Notes under the pieces: model-generated | Told to the model about the DNA's origin: nothing | The model's input: only the letters and a program-made list of their open reading frames with translations | Databases searched by the model: none | Shown here: in pieces, positions 1 to 10,768 of the stretch | Numbering within the stretch: position 1 is the stretch's first letter | Layout: each line of letters begins with the position of its first letter | Translations under genes and position numbers: made by a program | Assembly: GCA_027886185.1 (NCBI GenBank) | Contig: WOAB01000563.1 | Span: 930,001 to 994,000, forward strand | Reading direction: 5' to 3' | From: Rheum nobile | Lineage: Eukaryota; Streptophyta; Magnoliopsida; Caryophyllales; Polygonaceae | Length of the DNA: 64,000 bases

Positions 1-728
1 GGAAAAGCCGCAGCCGCAGCAGAAGGGGCTGCAATCGCGGGCCATGCCTTGGCCGAGATCGCGGGCCTCTGCCCAGCCGCGGTCGCAGTGGATGGAGCTG
101 CGATCGCGGGACTCCATCCCGACGCGAGCTTAAATCCAACATTGGAGCCATACCGACAACGACGAGGCTTCGGATCCTCGCTTCTGAACACTTGCGCAGT
201 ACCACCACTCCAAGAGCTTCACAACGGTGACGACCTCGGCTTCCGGCAACGACAACTCCGACGAAAACCCCCACACCAAGGCAACACGAGAGGAAGAAAG
301 GGCTGAGAATGGTGAAGAAGAACGATGCTACTACATCCTATTTATAGGCTCGGAAATGGAGCTCCACGTCAATGCCGAGGAAGCCAAGTGATTCCCCTCC
401 CCACACCGGCCGCTCAGACAAGAAACGACGGAGCACGGATCGTCGGCGTCTTAGTAAAGACGAGGAAGAAGACGATGCAACAGTGCCGCGATCGCGGTTT
501 GTCCCTTGGGCAAAACCGCACCCGCGGTTTCATAACCGCGGCCACGGGCAATGTCGCGCTCATGTCTACTTAGCCGTGATCGCATGCAATGCTGCGCCAG
601 CGGTTCTCGGACCTTGATCGCGGGTCTTGCTAAATCTGATTTTAGCAACCCTTTGAAGATTTAAAACTCGTATATTTCATTAAATGTGTATCTACACATT
701 CATATGATTCTTATAGGGTTATAGAACA
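1..728 (-). repeat. Partial LTR in minus orientation, cut by the window edge
   Basis: Read on the minus strand, this stretch would start TGTTCTATAACCC at 728, a TG start as expected of an LTR. It carries a TATA-like palindrome CCTATTTATAGG at 337-348 and GC-rich palindromic boxes upstream of it (486-540). More GC-rich material lies at 30-120 on the other side. The far end is outside the window, so no TSD can be checked. It could instead be the untranslated leader of the gypsy element that follows. No coding potential is recognised. Confidence 0.4.
486..540 (-). promoter_or_regulatory. GC palindromic boxes upstream of an LTR TATA motif
   Basis: CCGCGATCGCGG at 486-497 is a perfect palindrome. 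At 513-530 the arm AAACCGC is followed by ACCC and the arm's reverse complement. CCGCGG lies at 535-540. On the minus strand they are about 140-190 bp upstream of the TATA-like site at 337-348. Regulatory function is inferred only from position and from similar boxes elsewhere in the window. Confidence 0.4.
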
Positions 729-800
729 TGTCTAACACGTCTTGCTTACAAAATAAAAGTTTGAAAATTACACAAATACCCCTACTAAAATTGAGGGTTA

Positions 801-855
801 TTACAAAGGTCGTGTCTTACTCCGTCATTGTCGGAGTAAGACACGACCTTTGTAA
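801..855. repeat. Perfect inverted repeat (24-bp arms, 7-base loop)
   Basis: The arm starting TTACAAAGGTCGTGTC is followed by a 7-base loop TCATTGT and its exact reverse complement. The hairpin lies in the leader of the gypsy gag region, about 85 bp before the gag ATG at 941. A similar short sequence (AAATTACACAAAT) occurs on both sides, so it may be the core of a small insertion. A transcript of either strand would fold into a very stable stem. Confidence 0.8.
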
Positions 856-940
856 ATTACACAAATCTCCTTGCGTTTCTCTCTCATATCTTCTTGTTAG
901 CATACCTTTGCATTTCTCTCTCTTCAAACACACTTTTGCT

Positions 941-1629
941 ATGCGCGGCCAATCCAGCGGCTGCAACCGACCCACAGCGTCAACGCATCACGACCCCAGT
1001 CGCGATCAAGCCACTAACGTCGGTTCCGCGCCACGTCACATGTATAATTCTCCTATTGATTTTCAGGAATTCGACGACGAGGATTATGATGACACCGGTG
1101 ACCCCAATCCCGGCAACTTCCATTCCCCGCTCAGCGACCCTATTGAGAGCCAGCAGTTCCCGTCGGACTACATCTCACCTCGTGTGGAGATGGCTTCGCG
1201 CAGCCACGGCCACAATGGTGGTGACCCCTTCGCCGCACATGATGCGTGTGTCCGACACCCGACTCCGGAAGCTCCAGGCTATGCGCACAACAACAATGGC
1301 CGATGCCGCCAACGGCGCCCTCGGTAGCATCACGACGAGCCAGACGCCTATGAGCCCAGGCATTATGACTACGATGACTACGACATGCACAATGATGAAT
1401 GCGCCCCCGATGCCTGGCGTTATGAGGACCGCCACCCTATGGCTCCCACTTTTGCCGGTCGCCGAGATATTAAGGTATCCATCGAACACTTAATTGGTGA
1501 ATATGATCCTTCCGCTTTTCTTGATTGGGTGCAGGCTACCGAGTATGTGCTACAACACTGCCAGTATGAGGAGCACGAGAAAATGGAGATTGCGACTCTC
1601 CATTTCTGGAGTGTAGCACGCACATGGTG
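941..1629 (+). pseudogene. gypsy gag, N-terminal part
   Basis: An open frame starts at ATG 941 (MRGQSSGCNRP) and is rich in Asp, Asn, Pro and His, as gag leaders often are. It ends at 1327. The conserved part continues in another frame from about 1385, with a retrotransposon-gag core containing FLDWVQATEYVLQHCQYEE and ATLHFWSVARTW. The frame change between 1327 and 1385 shows decay. The core stops exactly where the solo LTR at 1630 entered, just after the TSD TGGTG. Confidence 0.7.
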
Positions 1630-2422
1630 TGATAGCAACATGCATGGGAGACTTTATCAAAGACCTACAAGGAAGAGGCTCAAGCAAAGGGTAAAGTCTT
1701 GTGCAAGTTCGGAATAGTTACTGTCGATTTGATTCTAGACAGTCTTCGGTAAAACGGCCATAACTATGGCAAGAAAATTGATCTCGTGATGATTCAAGAT
1801 GCGTTGGAAATCTGATTCAAAGATCTACAACTTCATAGTTTACGTCGGATCAAGATTCCAACAAAAAGATGGTCAAATTCGAGTTTTACTGAGAGCTGTG
1901 CATGTCTTCCGCGACCGTGGAAATGTTCCTGAGACTTGGTATTTTTCGGCGTATTTTCTGCGACCGCGGATTTGCTACGGCTTTTTAATTCGAACAATTT
2001 TCCGCGACCGCGGAAACGAGCCTGTGCGCTCATTTAGACGTCTTTATTTCCAAAGTTTTCTTATTATTTTATTATTATCTTTGTCGTTATTTAAACCCAG
2101 AAACCCTAGTTTGTAATCTTACGTTGAATTTGAGTAGTAAAGTTGAGTACGCTCCTTCCCTTGAGTTCTAACGTCAACTCTTCGATCCCACGGATCGTCT
2201 ATCCCGTAGCTCATCGCTTCGAGTAATTCATACATCGTCTCTTCGATCGGTGTTTCAAGATCATCTCTTTGATCTCTCCGTCATCTCTTTGACGCGTTTG
2301 AGGGTTATCTCTTTAGCCCTAGGAAAGCCATCACTTTGGCTATGGAAGAGGAGAATCGAATCCATGCTTGAGGAATCAAAGATCCTGCATTGCAGACAAC
2401 ACTTCAGGGGTTGTTCGCATCA
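1630..2422 (+). repeat. Solo LTR, family S1 (793 bp)
   Basis: It begins TGATAGCAACATG and ends GTTCGCATCA, and is flanked by the 5-bp TSD TGGTG at 1625-1629 and 2423-2427. A TATA-like TATTTAAA lies at 2098-2105. Three palindromic boxes built on TTCCGCG and its reverse complement lie upstream at 1907-2016. No internal domain is present, so this is the product of LTR-LTR recombination. A second copy in the opposite orientation is at 49294-50099. It interrupts the gag of the host gypsy element. Confidence 0.85.
1907..2016 (+). promoter_or_regulatory. Three palindromic boxes upstream of the S1 TATA motif
   Basis: Boxes at 1907-1922 and 1957-1970 are slightly decayed. The box at 1999-2016 is perfect: arm TTTCCGCG, two bases AC, then the reverse complement of the arm. 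The last box ends 82 bp before TATTTAAA at 2098. The changes seen in decayed copies are mostly C-to-T or G-to-A, as expected after cytosine methylation. Confidence 0.6.
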
Positions 2423-2427
2423 TGGTG

Positions 2428-2566
2428 GTACAAGTTTGTTACTGACCGCATACGGCACAACCTGGAACCCATTGAGCAGTGGCACCATCTCGTCTTCATC
2501 ATGACTCGGAAGTATGTCCCAGAAGACTACAAGAACAGGATGCGGATGGATATTGCACTCGCTCGC
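2428..2566 (+). pseudogene. gypsy gag, middle fragment
   Basis: Translation gives WWYKFVTDRIRHNLEPIEQ and MTRKYVPEDYKNRMRMDIAL, typical of the second half of a plant gypsy gag core. It lies between the solo LTR ending at 2422 and the Athila-like element starting at 2567. It ends in the TSD CTCGC (2562-2566), which is repeated at 10764-10768 where gag resumes. Confidence 0.7.
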
Positions 2567-3914
2567 TGACGTGGCCGAAATATGCAGTGCAAATATCGTT
2601 GAATGGCCTAGTCAAAGTAAATGTCCTAACAGACCTACTAAATAGATGTATAGTAAGCAAGTAAGGGTCGAACCCACAGGGAAGATCTGATGCAGTATGC
2701 AATTATGATTGACAAGTAACCAGAAAGGGGGGTTTTAGTTATCAAAGAGAGCAAAACAAACAAGTTTGATTGATGAGAAAATATGATTGGGGAAAGTAGT
2801 TCCACTAGAACGAGATCCACAATACAGAGATATAATTTGATCAGAGAAATCTATTCAATCCAAGTTCTTTCACTATTCTTATGGTTATTCCCACCCTGAT
2901 CTTAAGTACTACCAATTATCACAGTTGTTGATAGACTTATCACAATATCAATGAAAGAAAACCTTACCACTAACAAAGCAATATCAATGCACACAAGGAT
3001 ATAGGATACATGAAAATAGAAGAAAACCTTACTATTTAACATGTAAATGATTCTCACTCACGATTGCGCACTCGTATTCCACTATATGCAACAATCGTGT
3101 ATGCTACTAGATATGCACTCGTATTCCACTATATGCAAACCCTAGCAATTGATAAATATTACTCAACCTAGTTGATCAGGCTATGAAGAATAACAATAAA
3201 TCAGTATTCGATATTACCAAGAGAATCAAACCAACGCGTATAAGAATAAGAACAAGGAATAGAAATCTCACAAACACATCAACTGTATTACTTCAAACGT
3301 CTAGTAGAACAAAGGGAAATTAGTGCTCCATCAAAGGTGAATGAAACCCTAATAAGAAAAACAACGATGATAATAATAAGTGTCTGCTTAAAGTCTCTGG
3401 CTTAGAAAGTGTATGCCTCTTAACCTAGAAAGAGGTCTTAAATAGGTTTTGAAAAATAAAGTTAACCTAATGCAAATAACAAAGGAAATAAAATAATAGC
3501 AATAAAGAAATCCGAAAATGCATAAAAGGAAATAAGTATGTGTTGTCCGCGAGGCGTAACGTACCCGCCGCGGGGCGGTGAGGTCCATCGCGGGGCGGTG
3601 GCTCCTCCACTGGCGCGACCTTCAATCTTCTCTGAGAACCACCGCCGGGTCGCGGTGGCTCTGGCGCGGGGCGGTGAGTGCTGCCCGCCTTCTCTCTTCA
3701 GCTCTTTATTACTACCAAGTGTTGGTAGTCTTCTTCATTAAACTCCAGCAAAACCTTCTCCATCTTCATCATCTCCATCTAAGTTTTAAAACCCTGGATA
3801 TCTTCACTTCTTTCCACAACTTCTGGATTACAGACTTAGCCACAAATCTCATCCTAAACTCCTCTAAATAATGCTAATAATTGCTAGTAAAGGTGCATGA
3901 AATGACACCTATCA
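2567..3914 (-). repeat. 3' LTR of the Athila-like element
   Basis: It starts TGACGTGGCC and ends ACCTATCA on the plus strand. In element orientation the LTR begins TGATAGGTGTC. It pairs with 9416-10763, which has the same length and shows only scattered base differences, many of them transitions. CTTAAATAGG at 3437-3446 reads as a TATA-like CCTATTTAAG on the minus strand. GC palindromes lie at 3565-3690. Confidence 0.85.
3565..3690 (-). promoter_or_regulatory. GC palindromic boxes in the Athila-like LTR
   Basis: Several boxes are made of CACCG/CGGTG or CCACCGC/GCGGTGG arms around a CGGGG or CGGGTC centre. The one at 3639-3658 is perfect, with 7-bp arms and a 6-base spacer. In element orientation they lie about 120-245 bp upstream of CCTATTTAAG. 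The other LTR has matching boxes at 10434-10450 (6-5-6, perfect) and 10488-10507 (one arm mismatch). Confidence 0.6.
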
Positions 3915-3930
3915 AATTCCCCCATACTTA
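3915..3930 (-). other. Polypurine tract next to the 3' LTR
   Basis: On the minus strand the bases immediately before the LTR read AGTATGGGGGAATT, a purine-rich primer site for plus-strand synthesis, placed exactly where an LTR retrotransposon needs it. Confidence 0.65.
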
Positions 3931-4592
3931 GACCTTTACTCGTCCCGAGTAAGCTAATGATAAACCTACTCTCTCAATCAAACACCAAGGCCTCAGGAAG
4001 TACAAGAAAATAAGACACCAGCAACTACAACATATCAACAATCAGCTCTAGACAACCAAAACAAGTGATGCAAAGATAATTATAATCCTAACTCCAATCT
4101 AGCTCCTTATCGCTCCAGAGTGGCCTACCCAAGTCCTCCTTATGACTCTTCTTCTTATGACGCCTCGCCAAGAATAATGAGAAATCCTAAAATCACTCTT
4201 CTTCTTTTTCGCTCATCTTGCCTAGGCGCCCTCTCGGGTTTTCACCTAGCCACTCATTTCATTTTGCTAGATGTCTCACATATACTCGCATCACTCCAGT
4301 CCACTTTTGCACTGGTCTATACCAGTCGGACTACCTGCTTTTTACCTGAACCGCCCTTTCGGCTCATTCCAGGATTTTGATTGCCTTTTTCAAATCTTTG
4401 TGGCTTTTTCGTTTTTTTTTTTTGAATCAAATGCTCGAATGGAAATTACAGAATGGAAATAACAGAAAACAAAGCTATATACACTAGCTAGATAGATAGC
4501 ACAGTCTAAATCCCTCCCTCATACTTAAACTGAACATTGTCCTCAATGTAGAAAAGAGAACAGCAAATGAAATAGGGGAAGGAGAAATAAAC

Positions 4593-5832
4593 TCACTGTG
4601 GGCCGGATGGTGGTGGTGGTGGGAACCTCCCAAGGTAGTCCCTCATATGAGCTTTCATAGCGTCCAGACGCTCATCTACATCAGCATGGAACTGGGTCTG
4701 CCAAGTCTGCAGACCAGTCTCTACTCGGGTGTTCCAGTGAGTCTGCTGCGCCGAGAATGCATCAAATCTTGCATACAATTCCTGTCAAGGCGTGGCAGGA
4801 CCATAGAAAGACGAGGGCGCGCCAAATGGGGTAGGCAAAGGAGCATCCTCACCCACAAACTCAGCAGCAGCAGTGCCAACACCAGCACTAGGGCCCTCTC
4901 CAAACGGACCCGAAGGAGCAGCCGTAGGGGTATCATCATCCATAACTCTGCTATCACTGGGAATCCACCATCCCGTAAATGAAGGGGAATAGGCAAAATC
5001 CCGAGGAAGAATCAGAATATGGCCATCGTATGAAGACCAAACTAAATCACCATCCCTGCCCAATGGCTTCAGCATCGAGCACACTTTCATGTGCGCCATG
5101 TCATACACCGCATGAGCAACAGGCCGAGGAATACGATCGGTGGCGATAATCTCAGCACAAAGAAGGGTTATCAAACCACCCCCACAGATATCACGTGGCT
5201 CACCATCTCGAATCCTCATCAAGGAACTCAGAAACAAACTAGCCCAACACGGGGTGTACGTGACAATAGACAAGATGCTCAAAAACCATTGGAAGTCCTT
5301 CAGAGGGACCTTACCATCATCAGCATGGCCAAAGAAATCTCTCATCAACACCTTGTGGATCAACCTTAGGCAAGGGTTCACCAACTTCGAATTCACCTCA
5401 TGGCCCTTCTTGAACTTCCAATGCGTGGTAGCCTCCCAAAACTCCATCATATCCGTCTCACTCAGACCACCAGACCACCCATCAGATGGTTCCTTTGTAA
5501 TGCCTAGGGCATCACGAATCTGCTCAGCAGACAAAGCATACTCACGACCAGTGTATGTGAACGTGATCTTCGTCAACCTCTTATTGGCGGAACCATCAGA
5601 ATACCTCTTAACAGAGGCAATGAACTGGTAGCAAAGCTCGGGGTACGCATCAGCGGACTTGTTCGGGAAGGTCCCCAGGCCACACTCTACTAAACAAACA
5701 CTCCAACATACCAAACTCACTCAACGTCGGCTTGTCAAAGAATTTAGTAGCCAACACCTTCCTCTCCTTCACAACATTGTACACCTCATTCTCATCCCTC
5801 GTAGATGTTTGCTTCCTACCTCTAGGTGCCAT
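4593..5832 (-). pseudogene. Athila-type ORF (retrotransposon ORF-1-like protein)
   Basis: The ORF starts MAPRGRKQTSTRDENEVYN at 5832. The main open stretch (5720-4785) contains YPELCYQFIASVKRYSDGSA, TFTYTGREYALSAEQIRDAL and SILSIVTYTPCWASLFLSSL, a pattern I associate with the Athila ORF-1 family of plant gypsy elements. A low-complexity Pro/Gly/Ala tail follows. Breaks: a frameshift near 5680-5705 and a stop at about 4785, after which a coiled, charged tail (YARFDAFSAQQ...) continues to 4593. The function of this protein in Athila elements is not established, and it does not resemble RT or integrase. Its position just before the 3' LTR is where Athila elements carry an env-like gene. Confidence 0.65.
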
Positions 5833-5904
5833 AAGTGATGAATTGAGATGCTCAAAACAAAGGGCAACCAAGAGGACTTACAAACAAGCGAAAACACGAA
5901 GTCT

Positions 5905-6340
5905 GGAGGTCTCGATGCGGGGCGGTGGACGAGTCGCCGGGTCGCGGTGAGACAACTGGAACTTCACACCGGGTCGTGGTGGGGGTCGCCGCGGGGCGGT
6001 GGCTGGCGACGCGAGGCGGGGCGACAACGAGGCGGGGTGACAGCGACGCGGTGGGGTTGTGTTTGTCTTGTGGGAGCTTGAGAGGGGTGTTGGGTATGGA
6101 GGGTTTGTGAGAGTGGGGGCTAGGTTAGGGAAGGTGAAAGGGAAGAAGGGTAGATGATGTGCCGGTCATGTACAATGGCCCATAGAGAAATCTCGGCCCA
6201 CAAAGGGGGCCCAAACCGTCAAATCCATAGTTACCACTCAAGAAATAAAACTTTTACTCCCCGTTTAAGGTTTTTTTCGGGGCCCTTTTTTTTCTCGGAG
6301 TTGAGAAAGTATATCAGACATCCACCGCGGGGCGGTGGGG
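5905..6340. repeat. GC-box cluster in the internal region of the Athila-like element
   Basis: Variants of CCGCGGGGCGGTG and CCGGGTCGCGGTG recur at 5911-6056. A perfect 6-5-6 box lies at 6322-6338 (arm CCACCG, centre CGGGG). This is the interval where RT, RNase H and integrase would be expected, and it holds none of them. No TATA-like motif is associated with it, unlike the LTR boxes. Confidence 0.6.
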
Positions 6341-6527
6341 TGACTGGAAACACCGTCTCCTCTCCATTTACTTTCGTACCTGAAATGTTAGTGACAGGCG
6401 AACGAAACAAAGCAAAAGAAATTACGAAATTAAACTAAGAGAAGGAAAAATCAAGGAAAAACTACCTCGGGTTGCCTCACGGACATCGCCTTGGTTAACG
6501 TCGTTGGCTTGACGTACTGCAGATCAA

Positions 6528-7700
6528 TCACCACCTAGAATAGGATCCCCTCGGAATCCTCTTACTCGTCTCCTCCTGCTGGAACCTTCCATGGAAAGGC
6601 TTAAACCTTAGACCATGCCTCCTCTTAGCCAATGACTCCATGATTGCTTCCTTTGGAGCATCTCCCCCATACTTAGAGCGATATGGGGGCCGATAGGGTT
6701 TGACCTGATCATGTTGCACGACACTGGATGAAGGCTTACAGCCTTGTGTGGTTAGTGTAGGGGGGCAAGTGCCCAAATTAGAGGGAATAGACTCTCCTAT
6801 GTCATCAAGCAAGAAATCATATTCATGCAACTCAAAAGGTTCAGCAATAGCAGAAAAATCAACTATGGTCTCCACTACACTAGGCTTAACATTTTCCTGA
6901 ATAGGATTATCAATATCACTAATGCAGCAAAGGGGAGGCAATTCAATGGAGTTGGCCTTATGAATATTATGCTAAAAAATTATTCCATCGAATTCCATAT
7001 TCAAAGTTCCACTATCCACATCAATCTTCGTCATGGATGTTTTCATAAAAGGTCGACCTAACATAACAGGAGCAACCTGCTCATCATAGTCCATATCCAT
7101 AAAAAAGAAATCAGCAGGGAAAATTAAGGGACCAATTTTAACAAGAATATCCTCCACAATACCCTTAGGAGACACACAAGAACCATCAGCAAGTTGTATC
7201 ACAATATTGGTATCATGCAAGGGTCCGACTCCTAAATCCTCAATCAATGAATAAGGCAAAACATTAATAGAGGCACCCAAGTCTAGCAAGGCTTTCTCAA
7301 ATCAATGCTCACCTATAGCAATCGGGATAGTGAACGTACCTAGATCCTTGCACTTCGCAGGCATACGCCTTTGGAATACCGCCGAGACATGTTCACCAAC
7401 CGGGACCTTCTTCTGGACCTTCAACTTTTGTGTCCTCTTAATGGTGCACAGCTCCTTCAAAAACTTGGCATATCGAGGAACAACCTTAATAAGCTTGAGA
7501 AGAGGAATGTTCACCTTATAGTTTCGGAACATCTCGAAAAGATCAATGTCGTCGGCGACCCTTCTAGCCTTTAGCGCCTCGGGAAAAGGTGCTGGTGGCT
7601 TCTCGGAACCAAGAGGGGGAAAAGCCGGACGAACATAATTATCAACACAGACTTCATCGGTAGAGCTGGGAGTTTGGAGACCGGGTCGCGGTGGTCCCAC
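6528..7700 (-). pseudogene. Aspartic protease region of the Athila-like element
   Basis: Three minus-strand blocks lie in order. 7700-7302 is a pre-protease linker with KVPVGEHVSAVFQRRMPAKC and GTFTIPIAIGEH. 7289-6972 is the retropepsin-like core with DLGASINVLPYSL and VMLGRPFMKT. 6941-6528 is a hydrophilic tail ending in RIPRGSYSRW. The DLGAS motif stands where other retropepsins have DTGAS or DSGAS. Stops or frame breaks at about 7302 and 6960 separate the blocks. Homologous plant elements run straight on into RT, but here no RT follows. Confidence 0.7.
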
Positions 7701-7890
7701 CGCAGGGTGGTGGTCATCGCCGCGGGGCGGTGGTCATCGCCGCGGGGCGTCAGATGTGAGGAGGAATTACTGAGACTCACCGCCGGGTCGCGGTCAGTGT
7801 CACCGCGGGGCGGTGACTGGCACTCTTCTTTACTGGTCTCAGACCCAATTCTCGTCGGGTCGCGGTGGAGTCCACCGCGGGGCGGTCACT
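7677..7890. repeat. GC-box cluster between gag and protease
   Basis: At least six copies of the CACCGCGGGGCGGTG / CGGGTCGCGGTGG boxes occur, including a perfect 5-5-5 copy at 7801-7815. They interrupt the gag-protease reading region right after the conserved ITLRSG motif of gag, so they look like an expanded non-coding spacer. Confidence 0.6.
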
Positions 7891-7921
7891 GATTTTCTCC
7901 TTCTCAACTTCGTTCTCCTCT

Positions 7922-9363
7922 TCAGCAATAGGAGGGACGACCAACTATACCACTTCTAAGGGTGATGGCACTCACATTCTCCCTTGGATTCACTGTAGTC
8001 TGAGATGGCAGGGAGTTTGATATTCTCTGGTCAATCTTGGTCACAACATCAGCCAGTTGGCCAATCTGCCTCTCCATATTCTTTATGCTTGACTCAGTAG
8101 CCTGAACATGAGTGGCGAAATGTTGAGTCAGAGTCCTTAGCATCTCTTCAGTAGTAGCACCAGAGCTTTGGCCTTGAGGCCTCTGTTGGTATGGGACTCT
8201 CTGCTGGTATTGCTGTTGTGCTGGCTGTTGACCACCCTGAGGGTCACTCCATCTGAAACCTGGATGGTCTCGCCCTCTCGGATTATAGTTGGGTTGTCTA
8301 CCAAACTGCGGTCTAGGGGGTCCGTAACCTCCTACAGCATTCACTTCAGCAGTACCTTCCTCCTGCAGCTGAGGACAAGTATCGGTAGGGTGGAATTGAT
8401 CATAGCAAATCCCACATGCTTTGACTTGTTGAGGAGTGTTTTGGTTTGTCATTCTCTTCACCATCTCCTTCAATTCAGCTAACTCATTCAACACAGGGCT
8501 AGATCCTGCAGGGGTCACAGCATTGACCGCCTTTCTCTGGTAAGTCTTGTCAAAGCTCCTGGTACTCTCACTCATCTCCTGGAATCTTTCCATGGATGCA
8601 TCCGGTGTCAGATTCAGAATGCTGCCACCGCATACAGCGTCAACCATCCTTATTTCTTGATCTAGCAGACCATTGTGCAAATAGAGAACAAGGTCCTGCT
8701 TGGCGTATCCGTGGAATGGGCAGCTAGAGCAAAGCCTCTTGTACCGCTCAAGGTAGTCATATAGCGTCTCATCACCACCCTGCTCAATGTTAGCAATTGC
8801 CTTTTTCAAAGCATTCCCCTTCTTCGTTGGGAAGTACTTGTCAAGAAACGCCTTGTACAGTTTATTCCAGGTATCTATGGTTCCTGGCGGCAAGTGATAA
8901 TAACAGTCACTAGCAGAGTCCATCAAAGAAAAACCAAAGGCTCTCATCTTGATTTGATCCTCCGTCACATTCCTTGGCTTCATAGTCATGCAGACATTGT
9001 GGAATTTACCCAGATGAGATATCGGGTCCTCTCCACTCAAACCATGGAATTTCGGGAGATAAGCAACAACTCCAGATTTCAGCTCAAAGTTCACCCCTTC
9101 GCCAAGCGCAGGGATGATGACAGCCAGGGGTTATGCCCCGATGTTCGGTTCAGTCAGCTCTCTCAGAGTCCGGCCATTGCAACAGTAGGGATATCAACTG
9201 GCTCAGTCGGATCAACGGTCTCAACGATCTCAACCTTTGCTTCTTCTTCTTCTTGATCGCGTAGGTTCGCACGGAATGTTCTGCCAATTTCTGGATCAAA
9301 TGCAGCTAGAGGGGAGTCAGTACTACGGGTGTCGACCATAAGATAGGTCTCCACCAAAATCAA
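7922..9363 (-). pseudogene. gag of the Athila-like element
   Basis: The N-terminal piece 9363-9163 (MILVETYLMVDTRSTDSPLA) is followed by a large open stretch, 9094-7922. The core has FHGLSGEDPISHLGKFHNVC, KAFLDKYFPTKKGNALKKAI and a CGICYDQFHPTDTCP zinc-knuckle-like motif. A Gln/Pro-rich tail and the conserved NPRENVSAITLRSG follow. Two breaks lie between the pieces: a small frameshift just before the TGA at 9163-9165, and an in-frame TAA at 9131-9133 that looks like a C-to-T change. The protein would form the particle core that packages the RNA. Confidence 0.8.
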
Positions 9364-9393
9364 TCACAAAAACACACAACAAAAAAGAAAACT

Positions 9394-9411
9394 TCCCCGG
9401 CAACGGCGCCA
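9394..9411 (-). other. Primer-binding site matching tRNA-Asp
   Basis: The minus strand reads TGGCGCCGTTGCCGGGGA, complementary to the 3' end of plant tRNA-Asp(GUC) as I remember it. It is separated from the 5' LTR (9416-10763) by a few bases. This is the primer site commonly reported for Athila-type elements. Confidence 0.8.
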
Positions 9412-9415
9412 AATT

Positions 9416-10763
9416 TGACGTGGCCGAAATATGCAGTGCAAATATCGTTGAATGGCGTAGTCAAAGTAAATGTCCTAACAGACCTACTAAACAGATATAT
9501 AGTAAGCAAGTACGGGTCAAACCCACAGGGAAGATCTGATGCAGTATGCAATTATGATTGACAAGTAACCAGAAAGGAGGGTTTTAGTTATCAAAGAGAG
9601 CAAAACAAACAAGTTTGATTGATGAGAAAATATGATTGGGGAAAGTAGTTCCACTAGAATGAGATCCACAATACAGGGATATAATTTGATCATAGAAATC
9701 TATTCAATCCAAGTTCTTTCACTATTCTTATGGTTGTTCCCACCCTGATCTTAAGTACTACCAATTATCACAGTTGTTGATAGACTTATCACAATATCAA
9801 TGGAAGAAAACCTTACCACTAACAAAGCAATAGCAATGCACACAAGGATATAGGATACATGAAAATAGAAGAAAACCTTACTATTTAACATGCAAATGAT
9901 TCTCACTCACGATTGCGCACTCGTATTCCACTATATGCAACAATCGTGTATGTTACTAGATATGCACTCGTATTCCACTATATACAAACCCTAGCAATTG
10001 ATAAATATTACTCAACCTAGTTGATCAGGCTATGAAGAATAACAATAAATCAGTATTCGATATTACCAAGAGAATCAAACCAACGCGTATAAGAATAAGA
10101 ACAAGGAATAGAAATCTCACAAACACATCAACTGTATTACTTCAAACGTCTAGTAGAACAAAGGGAAATTAGTGCTCCATCAAAGGTGAATGAAACCCTA
10201 ATAAGAAAAACAATGATGATAATAATAAGTGTATGCTTAAAGTTTCTGGCTTAAAAAGTGTCTGCCTCTTAACCTAGAAAGAGGTCTTAAATAGGTTTTG
10301 GAAAATAAAGTTAACCTAATGCAAATAACAAAGGAAATAAAATAATAGCAATAAAGAAATCCGAAAATGCATAAAAGGAAATAAGTATGTGCTGGCCGCG
10401 AGGCGTAACGTGCCCGCCGCGGGGCGGTGAGGTCCACCGCGGGGCGGTGGCTCCTCCACTGGCGCGACCTTCAATCTTCTCTGAGAACCACCGCCGGGTC
10501 GTGGTGGCTCTGGCGCGGGGCGGTGAGTGCTGCCCGCCTTCTCTCTTCAGCTCTTCATTACTACCAAGTGTTGGTAGTCTTCTTCATTAAACTCCAGCAG
10601 AACCTTCTCCATCTTCATCATCTCCATCTAAGCTGTAAAACCCTGGATATCTTCACTTCTCTCCACAACTTCTGGATTACAGACTTAGCCACAAATCTCA
10701 TCCTAAACTCCTCTAAATAATGCTAATAATTGCTAGTAAAGGTGCATGAAATGACACTTATCA
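9416..10763 (-). repeat. 5' LTR of the Athila-like element
   Basis: At 1348 bp it is the same length as its partner at 2567-3914. It starts TGACGTGGCC and ends ACTTATCA on the plus strand and is followed by the TSD CTCGC (10764-10768). The TATA-like site is at 10286-10295 on the minus strand. GC boxes lie upstream of it at 10415-10530. Confidence 0.85.
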
Positions 10764-10768
10764 CTCGC

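Larger units (their letters stand above)
2567..10763 (-). mobile_element. Athila-like non-autonomous LTR retrotransposon, structurally complete
   Basis: Two LTRs of 1348 bp each (2567-3914 and 9416-10763) enclose an internal region read on the minus strand. The TSD CTCGC flanks the element at 2562-2566 and 10764-10768. A primer-binding site matching the 3' end of plant tRNA-Asp lies at 9394-9411, next to the 5' LTR. A purine-rich tract lies next to the 3' LTR on the other side. The internal region carries gag, an aspartic protease and an Athila-type ORF. I find no RT, RNase H or integrase between protease and that ORF, so it must depend on another element. LTRs of equal length with few visible differences suggest a fairly young insertion. 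Confidence 0.85.
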
